A stretch of DNA of 64,000 bases from CAXXIC01 sp049315325 (GTDB taxonomy: Bacteria > Bacteroidota > Bacteroidia > Bacteroidales > UBA7332): NCBI GenBank assembly GCA_049315325.1, contig JBMOKJ010000012.1, positions 1 to 64,000 of the forward strand. Reading direction: 5' to 3'. Both the position numbers and the translations under genes were made by a program. Each line of letters begins with the position of its first letter. Within the stretch, counting starts at the first letter, position 1. Below the pieces are notes generated by a model. That model was not told where the DNA came from, ran no database searches, and saw only the letters and a program-made list of their open reading frames with translations. Shown in pieces: positions 15,980 through 24,303 of this stretch.

Positions 15980-17584
15980 TCATTTATTCTTAATCGCGGC
16001 ATTTACAAAAGCAAGGAACAACGGATTTGGTCGGAGCACTGTGCTGTTGTATTCGGGGTGATATTGTACGCCAACATACCATTTCAGTGTTGGAATTTCG
16101 ACTACCTCAACTAAGCCTGTGTCGGGATTGTGCCCCACACACTGCATTCCTGCTTTTTCGAAATTGTCTTTGTATTTGTTGTTGAACTCGAACCGGTGGC
16201 GGTGACGCTCCTGAATATGAATCGAACCATACGCTTTAGCCGCTGTTGAATTCTCCTCCAAAGTGCAGTCGTAAGCTCCAAGACGCATAGTGCCTCCGAG
16301 ATTGATAATACCTTTTTGTTCTTCCATCAAGTCAATCACGTTGTATGGCGTTTTGGTATCCATTTCGGTCGAATTTGCATTTTCAAAACCAAGAATATTT
16401 CGCGCAAATTCAATAACCATACACTGCATTCCGAGGCAGATACCCAATGTTGGGATGTCGTTTTCACGTGCATATTTCAAAGCCGAAAATTTGCCATCAA
16501 TACCTCGTTGACCAAATCCTGGCGCAATGAGCAATCCATCCATTCCTTCGAGAAGTTCTTTGGCGTTTCCGTCGTTCAGTTTTTCGGAATGGAAATAGGT
16601 GATTTTCAATTTATGATCGTTGTATGTAGCAGCCTGCAAGAGCGATTCGTTAATCGATTTGTAAGCATCGGGCAACTCCACATATTTGCCGACTAATCCG
16701 ATTTTTACCACTTCAGTAGCTGACGACATACGCGCCAAGAACTCTTTCCATGGACCTAGCGACACTTCGTCGTTCACCGGAATGCCCATTTTGTTGAGTG
16801 CTACCACATCCAACCCTTGCTCCTGCATTTTCACAGGCACTTCGTAGATGGATGGTACATCAATCGATTGGATAACAGCATTTGGTTCCACGTTGCAAAA
16901 CAGAGCCACTTTGCGACGCACTTCTGCGCTCAATTCGTGCTCCGTACGCAAAACCAAAATATCGGGTTGAATACCCAACTCTTGCAATTGCTTCACAGAG
17001 TGTTGAGTTGGTTTTGTTTTAAGTTCTTTGGTTGCCGCAAGGTAAGGTACATAAGTCAAGTGGATGCAGAGGCAATTTTTGCCCAACTCCCAACGCAACT
17101 GACGCACACTCTCGATGTAAGGAAGCGACTCTATATCGCCCACCGTTCCACCAATTTCGGTGATTACGAAGTCGTATTTGTGTTTTGAACCTAAAAGCTT
17201 AACATTACGTTTAATTTCGTCGGTAATGTGAGGAACTACTTGCACCGTTTTGCCCAAAAAATCGCCTCGACGTTCTTTGTCAATAACGCTTTGATAGATA
17301 CGTCCGGTGGTGATGTTGTTTGCTCTGGTTGTTTGCTCGTTGATAAAGCGTTCGTAGTGACCAAGGTCGAGATCTGCCTCGTGCCCATCTACTGTGACGT
17401 AACATTCACCGTGCTCGTATGGATTTAGTGTTCCGGGGTCGATGTTAATGTATGGGTCAAATTTCTGAATCGTCACTTTGTAGCCCCTTGCCTGAAGCAA
17501 TTTGGCCATCGATGCTGAAATAATACCTTTACCCAATGAAGAGGCTACGCCTCCTGTCACGAAAATATACTTAGTATTGCTCAC
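15980..17584 (-). CDS. pyrG: CTP synthase
   Basis: The 534-residue enzyme aminates UTP to CTP with ATP and glutamine. The N-terminal synthase domain has YIFVTGGVASSLGKGIISAS, QKFDPYINIDPGTLNPYEHGE and FVITEIGGTVGDIES. The class I glutamine amidotransferase domain has the nucleophile in LGICLGMQCM and the His/Glu pair in VGVQYHPEYNS. Length is normal, and the gene is first of the pyrG-yidC unit. Confidence 0.97.
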   Translation of the reverse strand: MSNTKYIFVTGGVASSLGKGIISASMAKLLQARGYKVTIQKFDPYINIDPGTLNPYEHGECYVTVDGHEADLDLGHYERFINEQTTRANNITTGRIYQSVIDKERRGDFLGKTVQVVPHITDEIKRNVKLLGSKHKYDFVITEIGGTVGDIESLPYIESVRQLRWELGKNCLCIHLTYVPYLAATKELKTKPTQHSVKQLQELGIQPDILVLRTEHELSAEVRRKVALFCNVEPNAVIQSIDVPSIYEVPVKMQEQGLDVVALNKMGIPVNDEVSLGPWKEFLARMSSATEVVKIGLVGKYVELPDAYKSINESLLQAATYNDHKLKITYFHSEKLNDGNAKELLEGMDGLLIAPGFGQRGIDGKFSALKYARENDIPTLGICLGMQCMVIEFARNILGFENANSTEMDTKTPYNVIDLMEEQKGIINLGGTMRLGAYDCTLEENSTAAKAYGSIHIQERHRHRFEFNNKYKDNFEKAGMQCVGHNPDTGLVEVVEIPTLKWYVGVQYHPEYNSTVLRPNPLFLAFVNAAIKNK

Positions 17585-17618
17585 GATGAATGAAAAATTA
17601 TTGGGTTATAAGAAAGTG

Positions 17619-17626
17619 CAAAAGTA
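17619..17626 (-). promoter_or_regulatory. -7 box of pyrG
   Basis: TACTTTTG on the minus strand fits TAnnTTTG and lies 35 bases upstream of the pyrG ATG. The -33 partner is weak (TTTG at 17646-17643, spacer 16). Confidence 0.45.
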
Positions 17627-17667
17627 GATAATTTTTCGTAAACAAAGACCATATATATCTTCTTGGT

Positions 17668-17698
17668 TTTCGGAAAACAGCAATTTATGTTATTTTTG
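17668..17698 (+). promoter_or_regulatory. Promoter of the DUF3078 gene
   Basis: TATTTTTG (17691-17698) fits the Bacteroidota -7 box, with TTTCG about 19 nt upstream as a weak -33 box. It is divergent from the pyrG promoter. Confidence 0.5.
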
Positions 17699-17759
17699 CA
17701 CCTTAATCTGACAAAGTGTTATTTTTTGTTGATTATTCCTCAAAAAACAAGTCGAACGA

Positions 17760-19118
17760 ATGAAATATATCTTCTATTCTATTGTGATTTTATTCTCCCT
17801 CCTTTCTACTAATGCAGAAGCATCTACATTGGTCGTGGTGGACTCTGTGTCGACAGAGATGGAATCGAATCTGATAAAATTAATCGACACATCAACTATA
17901 ACCAAACCTATTGACTCACTCTCGATTCAGCGAAAAGACACGATTGAAGAGCACCTGATCTACAACAGACTGTTGATGCCTCTTCAGTTTTCGGGAGCTT
18001 ACCCCGAAGAGGTAACGCACATCAATTACAACTCAATTTTTGCAGAAACGCAACCCAAATTCGACGCATTAACAATCGATCGAGACACCACTTTCGACAC
18101 CTATTTCGCCCTCGACTCCATACGTCTTAAAATTCACCACGCCATCATTTTCCACAATCCAGAATGGGTAGAATCGCTTCTGAGTGAGATTCATGACGAT
18201 GTGGTAACAAAACAAAGTAATGGACTTGAAACGTTGCAGAACTTTTTCACGACAGAATTCACTCTCCCTGCAAGAACGCTGCCCAAAAGTGTTCTGAGAA
18301 GAATCAATGAGCGCGGATATTGGATAACCGGGAACAAAGCTGCCATACAATTCTCGCAAACCTACATTTCGTCGAATTGGCAACAAGGCGGTGAGAGCAA
18401 CCTTTCGACCAATAGCACCCTCAACATGAAAGCGAACTACATCGACCCCAAAGGGTGGGCTTTCTACAACGAACTCGACTGGCGCGCGAGTTTCTTCACC
18501 ACGCAGTCAGACACTGTGCGCTCGTGGCGTGTGAACGACGACCTCTTTCGCATATCGTCGAATCTGGCGCTGAAAGCAGTCGAAAAATGGAATTATTCGA
18601 TTTCAACTGAGTTTAAAACACGCCTCTTCAACTCGTTTAAGACAAATACCAACACCAAGTTGGGTTCATTTCTTTCCCCGACGGAGTTCTCGTTTGGTTT
18701 GGGTATGAGCTACGAAGATAATTTCGAGAAGATTCGCATCAAAAACTTCTCGCTCCTGCTCTCACCTTATTCACTCAACTGGAAATATGTGCTGAGCGAC
18801 AAAGTGGATGTCACCCGCTTTGGTATCGATGCTGGAAGCAAGAGTTTATCTCAAATTGGGTCGCGGTTAGACCTTCGTCTTTCGTGGGAAATTCAACCGA
18901 ACATCAATTGGGCAACGCGCTTTTACTACTTTACCACCTACGAAAACGTGGAAACAGAGTGGGAAAACACGTTTAACTTCGTAATCAACAGATATTTCTC
19001 GACACGAATCTTTTTTCACCTCAAATTCGACGACAAACGCTCGCTACCAGTCGGCGAGACATCCTACTTCCAATTCAAAGAGCTTCTTAGTTTTGGATTA
19101 AACTATTCGTGGAAATAA
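17760..19118 (+). CDS. DUF3078-type outer-membrane beta-barrel protein
   Basis: The 452-residue protein has a signal peptide (MKYIFYSIVILFSLLSTNAEAS), an unstructured N-terminal third and a C-terminal part matching the DUF3078 pattern. Markers are WITGNKAAIQFSQTYISSNWQQGGESNLS, then alternating beta-strands such as WAFYNELDWRASFFT and KWNYSISTEFKTRLFNSF, and the terminal aromatic strand LLSFGLNYSWK. It is probably a 12- to 14-strand outer-membrane barrel. The family is restricted to Bacteroidota and its function is not known. Confidence 0.8.
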   Translation: MKYIFYSIVILFSLLSTNAEASTLVVVDSVSTEMESNLIKLIDTSTITKPIDSLSIQRKDTIEEHLIYNRLLMPLQFSGAYPEEVTHINYNSIFAETQPKFDALTIDRDTTFDTYFALDSIRLKIHHAIIFHNPEWVESLLSEIHDDVVTKQSNGLETLQNFFTTEFTLPARTLPKSVLRRINERGYWITGNKAAIQFSQTYISSNWQQGGESNLSTNSTLNMKANYIDPKGWAFYNELDWRASFFTTQSDTVRSWRVNDDLFRISSNLALKAVEKWNYSISTEFKTRLFNSFKTNTNTKLGSFLSPTEFSFGLGMSYEDNFEKIRIKNFSLLLSPYSLNWKYVLSDKVDVTRFGIDAGSKSLSQIGSRLDLRLSWEIQPNINWATRFYYFTTYENVETEWENTFNFVINRYFSTRIFFHLKFDDKRSLPVGETSYFQFKELLSFGLNYSWK

Positions 19119-19141
19119 AACCGAAATCAAAGCAGTTATTT

Positions 19142-19176
19142 CATCATTCTTCTACGGCTTCATATCTGGTAGGACG
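19142..19176. repeat. Copy 1 of a boundary repeat in the Rhs region
   Basis: The segment from CATCATTCTTCTACGG to GGTAGGACG (35 bases) is nearly identical to 23691-23725; a shortened relative lies at 24479-24494. It marks the downstream (left) edge of the Tae4/Tai4 cassette. Confidence 0.6.
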
Positions 19177-19311
19177 CGAGCTTCAAAAATAGAAAATGGC
19201 AGACTTACATCCACCATCTTCTTTTCTATAATTGTAATGACCTTCAGATTTTCAGGGTTTTATACGACTAACATCAAATCTGACACATTACCACGACCAA
19301 CAGGGGATTAT

Positions 19312-19734
19312 TTATTTTTTCATTTTATATTTCTTAAGTTCTACTTGTCGTACAGAGTCAATATACAACTTCAAATCCCGACTATTGTAGAAATCTAAAC
19401 ATCTCATCAAATATAAATTATTGTTCTCAGAATAGGATAAATACTTTTTTACAACCCATTTGTCGATTATTTTCTTGAGATGAGAATCGTTACAATATGA
19501 TGCTACCAACCCAGAAATTTGAACATACGACGAACCATCTGGAGGTGATATTTTTGCATGAGCAATTTTCGTTGCCTTGTAATAGCAATCACAAAAGGCT
19601 TCATTTTTTAGATTTAATAGCTCTTTTTCCAATGAATCCTTAAATAAATTCTGGTTTTTATCTATGCTAGATTGAGAATAGCCATACTCTAACAAAACAA
19701 ACAATAGGAACAAAATAAACTGCGATTTTATCAT
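19312..19734 (-). CDS. Tai4-like immunity protein (against the Tae4-like amidase)
   Basis: The 140-residue protein has a Sec signal (MIKSQFILFLLFVLLEYGYSQ), so it acts in the periplasm, where amidase toxins act. The mature part is helical with conserved cysteines (CDCYYKAT, ASYCND, LMRCLDFYNS). The C-terminal LYLMRCLDFYNSRDLKLYI resembles the end of the Tai4 family, which blocks the Tae4 active site as a dimer. The gene begins 12 bases after the stop of the Rhs-Tae4 gene, the usual toxin-immunity order. Assignment rests on motif memory and context. Confidence 0.7.
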   Translation of the reverse strand: MIKSQFILFLLFVLLEYGYSQSSIDKNQNLFKDSLEKELLNLKNEAFCDCYYKATKIAHAKISPPDGSSYVQISGLVASYCNDSHLKKIIDKWVVKKYLSYSENNNLYLMRCLDFYNSRDLKLYIDSVRQVELKKYKMKK

Positions 19735-19746
19735 AATTATATATAT

Positions 19747-21549
19747 TTAATGCCAATACTTGACCGTTCCACATTCTTGGTGATATTGCGAACCAGCTTG
19801 TCCACGATAAATAATATCCATATGCCCAGTTGCATCAGACCAGCCACAATCACTCTGCCAAATTATTGCATTTTTTATCGTTTGATTTGACTTCAAGGTC
19901 GTTGGATCCCCAAAGGCATTTGTTAGGTAGCCTGCTATATCTTCTACTCGAAGAAAATAATTCAGATCGTTTGCACCTTTAAAAGTGGCTCCATCGATTT
20001 GAGGAATCATATAACCAGCTTTATTGAATGCGTAACTTAATCTAATTGCACATGTGTTTGTTAATTGGTCTGGCGATGCATTATTCCAATCTTCGAGAGG
20101 CCCACCTATTAATTCATATAATTCGTCTTTAGAGTACCCTTCGCCAATAAAAGACTCAGGTTTAGGATAAGCATCAAATATTTTCTTAAGTTGCTTATCT
20201 ATAAAATGTTGAGCCATTTTCTTTTGGTGAGCATTGTGCCCATGATTCAACAATCCAACAATAGCTCCAGTAGCTGCACCTTTTAAGAAATCCCCTCCAG
20301 ATAGCTCCGCACCGACACCACCAGACAATGCAGAAAAACCAACGGTACCCCATAACGATGAAGCTGCGGCTTCACCAGCTATGCTTTGAAATGCAGATCC
20401 ACCCAAAGAACCCAAACTACCAGATAAGAAACCTTGCATAAAATCGCCACCAGATGCAAATGACATTACGCCTTGAGCATAGCCATGTACTAACGCTCGT
20501 CCCACTTCTTTATAAATAGAGCCAGTCGCACCAAAGGCTTTTCCTATGCCCATAGTCACTACTCCTGATATGGCTCCCATACCTACAGCACCCCAGAAGC
20601 TTCTACTATCCCATACCTGCTGATTGACTACACAACTAAGTGTATATCCTGCACCGCCTATCAATGCGCCCCAACAGGCCGCATCTATTATAGTTCCAAG
20701 TCCAGGTATTAAGGCTGAGAAGAAAAACTCTCCACTCGGATCGGTATATTTAAATGGATTCCCGTAGCAGTACCCATACCGATTGTAATTGAGCCAATTA
20801 TCCGGTGCTTGCACATACGGGTCGGGGCTCATAAACATCGCTGTCAGCGGGTCGTAAACCCTGCCGTTCATATTGATGATGCCAAACGCATCGAGGTGTT
20901 CGTGGCCGGTATATCCTCTGTTTGTCAGCCAAGATGTCCGATTGTCCTTTTGCGACCAATCGGCTGGATTACGGCGTGCACCCCACGGGTCATAGGCATA
21001 CTTCTCAACCACTGCACCTGCCGCATCCGTCAGTGCTATTAATGATCCTTGAAAATCGGAGTAAGCATAATAGAGTGTCTCTACACCATTATTATCCACG
21101 AGCATTGCTCCGCCGCTAAGGTAGTGAATTTTGCGCACATTACCAGTAGTGGCATCTGTTTCTTCTTCGTAGTCACCCACGTAGTAGCGTGTTTGTTTAA
21201 GCGAACCGCCAACTGTATAGACTGACATTCTACGTTGGTCATCCACACCATAGTCGAGTGTATAGTATTTGTCACCTTCACTCAAAGAGGCTATCTTCTT
21301 GAAGTCGGTGTAGGTGACATCGAGATCGGCAAGCGGTGGAGTTGTAACCACATTTATAATTTTAGTAACGGCGTGAGGCCCATAAGTATCTTCTCCTCTA
21401 TCTGGTCTTTTGCCACCGTAGCTCATTTCTGCTGTTGCCCCCAAGTCGCTCTTCTTCCAGATATTGCTTCCCGATTCTTTGTCGTATTCCATCGAAAACT
21501 TCGTAACAACTCCTGACCGAGTCACCTTCCAATTCGTTAATCGATTCAA
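19747..21549 (-). CDS. Rhs-repeat toxin tip with C-terminal Tae4-like peptidoglycan amidase (5'-truncated)
   Basis: The 600-residue frame has Rhs/YD-repeat segments (TYTDFKKIASLSEGDKYYTLDY, TRYYVGDYEEETDATTGNV) and the Rhs core end: YDPWGARRNPADWS, NRGYTGHEHLD, MNGRVYDPLTAMFMSPDPYVQAP, NRYGYCYGNPFKYTDPSGE. A glycine-rich hydrophobic linker follows. The tip (about residues 480-600) has TNTCAIRLSYAFNKAGYMIP and SDATGHMDIIYRG, the Cys and His signatures of Tae4 amidases, which cut the gamma-D-Glu-mDAP bond. Homologous coding continues in frame upstream to about 21598 (EFVYDGLNRL), where a stop replaces the rest of the Rhs shell, so this is a fragment. The frame opens at TTG (21549). Toxin activity is uncertain without the secreted shell. 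Confidence 0.8.
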   Translation of the reverse strand: MNRLTNWKVTRSGVVTKFSMEYDKESGSNIWKKSDLGATAEMSYGGKRPDRGEDTYGPHAVTKIINVVTTPPLADLDVTYTDFKKIASLSEGDKYYTLDYGVDDQRRMSVYTVGGSLKQTRYYVGDYEEETDATTGNVRKIHYLSGGAMLVDNNGVETLYYAYSDFQGSLIALTDAAGAVVEKYAYDPWGARRNPADWSQKDNRTSWLTNRGYTGHEHLDAFGIINMNGRVYDPLTAMFMSPDPYVQAPDNWLNYNRYGYCYGNPFKYTDPSGEFFFSALIPGLGTIIDAACWGALIGGAGYTLSCVVNQQVWDSRSFWGAVGMGAISGVVTMGIGKAFGATGSIYKEVGRALVHGYAQGVMSFASGGDFMQGFLSGSLGSLGGSAFQSIAGEAAASSLWGTVGFSALSGGVGAELSGGDFLKGAATGAIVGLLNHGHNAHQKKMAQHFIDKQLKKIFDAYPKPESFIGEGYSKDELYELIGGPLEDWNNASPDQLTNTCAIRLSYAFNKAGYMIPQIDGATFKGANDLNYFLRVEDIAGYLTNAFGDPTTLKSNQTIKNAIIWQSDCGWSDATGHMDIIYRGQAGSQYHQECGTVKYWH

Positions 21550-21713
21550 TCCATCATAGACAAACTCCTCGCGTTGACCTTTCCCACCATTTGAAAACTC
21601 TTATAACAAAGAATGGCGAGTACATTACCCACCACTCTTCAATTATCGTTTGCTGATTATTGCTGATTACCAACTATTTGAATCATCATCACCAAATCTG
21701 ACACATAACCATC

Positions 21714-22151
21714 CTACCAATGAATGTCACTGATTTGATAGGTATTATTATTTTTAATTATTGTTAAATACACAATAAACTTTGTGTTACTGTAAATATC
21801 GACATAAGAAACGATGTATTGATTCTTGATTTTTGGATGTCTTTTAATAGATAGTGTTTTTAGACAATCTTGATTGCTATCTTGGGCTGAAAGAAATGGA
21901 TCTGCATCAATTTTATTTGCCAAAACAGGAATCCTTCTTAACAGTTGCTTAGTACAATATTTTCTTTGTAAAGCATTTGTTTTTTTTACAGAAATTATAG
22001 GCTCATCTTCGGAAACAGACGTTATATATTCAGAATAAAATTGTTTTAAAAACATAACGACCTCTTTATCATTTAAGTCATTCTGGTCGTAACTATAAGA
22101 CTTAAAAACAACTAATATTGCAAATACTGAGAAACATAAAAACTTTTTCAT
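21714..22151 (-). CDS. Probable immunity protein (DUF3828-like) of the CHAP-type toxin
   Basis: The 145-residue protein has a signal peptide (MKKFLCFSVFAILVVFKSYS), then FLKQFYSEYITSV, KYCTKQLLRR, ADPFLSAQD and a C-terminal beta part (QYIVSYVDIYSNTKFIVYLTIIKNNNTYQISDIHW). Layout and motifs resemble DUF3828-like periplasmic proteins. It starts 30 bases after the CHAP-like toxin. The gene at 23737-24192 is a paralogue with the same motif order (EEFYTGYC, KYCTKRIRNE, VFLFISVIKVKDKYRINDV), which strengthens the reading of both as immunity genes. Confidence 0.65.
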   Translation of the reverse strand: MKKFLCFSVFAILVVFKSYSYDQNDLNDKEVVMFLKQFYSEYITSVSEDEPIISVKKTNALQRKYCTKQLLRRIPVLANKIDADPFLSAQDSNQDCLKTLSIKRHPKIKNQYIVSYVDIYSNTKFIVYLTIIKNNNTYQISDIHW

Positions 22152-22181
22152 ACTCTTACTATTTATTTGGTTTACAATTCA

Positions 22182-23525
22182 TTAACGGCCACCCCATCTA
22201 TATATCCTATAAGAATTTGCCTTGCTATATCCTGACCCTGCCCAAAAGCTATTTTGCTTATAATCTGACACCCATTGAGTACCATTATACATCTCAATAT
22301 GCCCGTACGGATGCCCCTTTATTCTATCAAAGACAGCTACATCTCCAGCCGTATTGTTATAATCAAAATTTGAGATATCAACAAACCCCCATTTTAATAG
22401 ATATTGGTCATAATCAGCAGCAGGTACAGGGTGTGGGTTTGTATTTATTCCTCCCGCATCCAATGCCTTTCTTACAAATGCAGCACATCTATGAATTGAT
22501 TTTGGCTGCGCATTTGAATTTAAGGCAAAAACAGCCTTTCCTATATTAAAGCCAGTAGATTTCAGTGAACTTTTATAGCCCATTGCAATAGCATCCTCAG
22601 AATTTAATACAATCACATTCCCTTTTGCATCACGCATTGCATTCCCATTTGCATCATACACAATATCCCCCGTATGATTCAACTCACCAATACTATACCC
22701 ACTCATAAAGCCACCATATAATGACATCGGATCTCCACCAGTCAAAGCTGCACCAGTAGCACCGCCCAATCCCGATGCAAATCTTATCATTTCATCTCCG
22801 GCTTTTGCTCCACCAGCTATCGAACCACCCAGCGATCCTAAGGCACCAACAGCAAAACCTTCCCCAAAATCACCACCATCAAAAGAGTTTAATAATCCTT
22901 TCCCCAGACCATGGATACCAGCACGCATAATCTCATGACCAACAGAACCTACTTTATGTTTAAAAAGGTCTCCAACTCCTGATGGAATCATTTGTTGCGC
23001 ACCATAAGAAATCGCTGACTTCACAAATCCACTGAATGCGTTACCCCACGCATTTCCTGAGTTACCTTGCACATAGGCACTTGCAGCTCCCATTGCTACA
23101 GCTATAGCACCATTTAAAATTATAGACAAAGTTATTGGATCAAAGAGCTCTCCGCTCGGATCGGTATATTTAAATGGATTGCCAAAAGCATAACTGTACC
23201 GATTGTAGTTCAACCAATTATCCGGTGCTTGCACATACGGGTCAGGCGAGAGGAACATCGCTGTCAACGGATCATACACCCGACCGTTCATATTGATAAT
23301 ACCGAAAGCATCGAGGTGTTCGTGACCAGTATAACCTCTGTTATTCAGCCAGCTTGTGCGAGTGTCTTTCTGAGTCCAATCATCTGGGTTGCGTCTTTTG
23401 CCCCACGGATCGTAAGCGTATTTTTCTACTACTATTCCATTTGCATCTGTCAGCGCGAGCAGCGATCCCTGATAATCGTAATACCCGTAATACAGTGTCT
23501 CTACACCGTTACTATTCACAAGCAT
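22182..23525 (-). CDS. Rhs-repeat toxin tip with C-terminal CHAP-like amidase (5'-degenerate)
   Basis: The 447-residue open part starts inside the Rhs core (LVNSNGVETLYYGYYDYQGS) and runs through YDPWGKRRNPDDWT, RGYTGHEHLDAFG, NGRVYDPLTAMFLSPDP and FKYTDPSGE, nearly the same as in the gene at 19747-21549. After a glycine-rich linker, the tip (about residues 335-447) has HRCAAFVRKALDAGG, TAGDVAVFDRIKGHPYGHIEMYNGTQWVSDYKQ and YRIYRW. This is the Cys/His arrangement of CHAP/NlpC-P60-like amidases used as interbacterial effectors. Upstream (23526-23640) the Rhs sequence is broken by a frameshift and a deletion, so the gene is a remnant tip. The ATG at 23525 is only the first in-frame ATG, not an ancestral start. 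Confidence 0.75.
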   Translation of the reverse strand: MLVNSNGVETLYYGYYDYQGSLLALTDANGIVVEKYAYDPWGKRRNPDDWTQKDTRTSWLNNRGYTGHEHLDAFGIINMNGRVYDPLTAMFLSPDPYVQAPDNWLNYNRYSYAFGNPFKYTDPSGELFDPITLSIILNGAIAVAMGAASAYVQGNSGNAWGNAFSGFVKSAISYGAQQMIPSGVGDLFKHKVGSVGHEIMRAGIHGLGKGLLNSFDGGDFGEGFAVGALGSLGGSIAGGAKAGDEMIRFASGLGGATGAALTGGDPMSLYGGFMSGYSIGELNHTGDIVYDANGNAMRDAKGNVIVLNSEDAIAMGYKSSLKSTGFNIGKAVFALNSNAQPKSIHRCAAFVRKALDAGGINTNPHPVPAADYDQYLLKWGFVDISNFDYNNTAGDVAVFDRIKGHPYGHIEMYNGTQWVSDYKQNSFWAGSGYSKANSYRIYRWGGR

Positions 23526-23640
23526 TGCTCCGCCGCTAAGGTAATGAATTTTGCGAACATGGCCTGTGGGTGTCTATTTCTATTTCTTCATAGTCGCCGA
23601 GGTAGTAGCGGATTACAAATTAGCTTCGCTGATCGTTGAT
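23526..23640 (-). pseudogene. Degenerate upstream part of the CHAP-type rhs gene
   Basis: Compared with the intact stretch of the first rhs copy (YYVGDYEEETDATTGNVRKIHYLSGG), this segment reads YYLGDYEE and then shifts frame by one base before RKIHYLSGG. Farther upstream, residues equal to NDQR are followed by a stop (TAA) and the next 13 or so codons of the other copy are missing before RYYLGDY. One insertion-type frameshift and one deletion/stop are therefore visible directly. Confidence 0.75.
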
Positions 23641-23656
23641 TCCTTGCAGTACAGAA

Positions 23657-23682
23657 AAGGCGGATTAACAAAAATCCGCCTT
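23657..23682. terminator. Perfect hairpin between the degenerate rhs and the next immunity gene
   Basis: AAGGCGGATT (23657-23666) pairs with AATCCGCCTT (23673-23682) around a 6-nt A-rich loop. No strong T tract follows on either strand, so its role as a terminator is uncertain. Confidence 0.45.
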
Positions 23683-23690
23683 GACCAGTA

Positions 23691-23725
23691 CATCATCTTT
23701 CTACGGCTTCATATCCGGCAGGACG
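23691..23725. repeat. Copy 2 of the boundary repeat in the Rhs region
   Basis: The segment CATCATCTTTCTACGG to GGCAGGACG differs from 19142-19176 at only about four positions. It lies at the downstream edge of the third immunity gene, just as copy 1 lies at the edge of the first. Confidence 0.6.
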
Positions 23726-23736
23726 GGGCATTACCC

Positions 23737-24192
23737 CTATCTCACGTCATTTATTCTATATTTATCTTTGACTTTGATAACAGAAATAAACAAAAAGACC
23801 TTTTGTTTAACAGGATTTCTATTTGCATCATAATTAATTGTATAATAATTTACTATAAATTTATTATTTTTATGAACATCAACCTTTATTGAAAGTGATT
23901 TTAGTGATTCACTTATAATTCCATAATCATTGGTGTATAAATCATGACCATCTGCAAAATATTCTTTCGCTTCATTTCGTATTCTTTTTGTGCAATATTT
24001 TTGCGCTAAAGAATCTATTCTTTCATACAGTAAATTGGCAGGTAAAAATCGGGGCCTATTTTCCAAGATACGACAATAGCCAGTATAAAATTCCTCTATA
24101 GCCACTTTCGCTCCGCTATTTTGCGCTAAACACTGTAACTTTCCGCAACTACATATAATTAAATATGCGAATACTAAAATAATTTTTTTCAT
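23737..24192 (-). CDS. Orphan immunity protein (DUF3828-like)
   Basis: The 151-residue protein has a lipoprotein-like signal (MKKIILVFAYLIICSCGKLQ, possible lipobox at LIICSC). The mature part shares motif order with the immunity protein at 21714-22151: EEFYTGYCRIL, AQKYCTKRIRNE, SLSIKVDVHKNNKFIVNYYTIN, VFLFISVIKVKDKYRINDVR. Directly upstream, 24211-24303 encodes the last residues of a CHAP-type toxin and nothing more. The gene is therefore an immunity gene that has outlived its toxin. Confidence 0.65.
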   Translation of the reverse strand: MKKIILVFAYLIICSCGKLQCLAQNSGAKVAIEEFYTGYCRILENRPRFLPANLLYERIDSLAQKYCTKRIRNEAKEYFADGHDLYTNDYGIISESLKSLSIKVDVHKNNKFIVNYYTINYDANRNPVKQKVFLFISVIKVKDKYRINDVR

Positions 24193-24210
24193 TTTTTATA
24201 ATATTATGTA

Positions 24211-24303
24211 TTAGTGATTCCATCTATAAATTTGAAACCGTGGTTTATACAATTCATAGTTATTACCAGGCCAGAATGGTTTATTCTGATAATAATTTGA
24301 CAC
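24211..24303 (-). pseudogene. Remnant C-terminal tail of a CHAP-type toxin
   Basis: On the minus strand, 30 codons before a TAA read VSNYYQNKPFWPGN.. and end in FQIYRWNH. They align with the last residues of the toxin at 22182-23525 (VSDYKQNSFWAGSGY.. ending YRIYRWGGR). The stop lies 18 bases before the orphan immunity ATG, the same order as in the intact cassettes. Upstream the reading frame meets unrelated repeat DNA. Confidence 0.75.
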
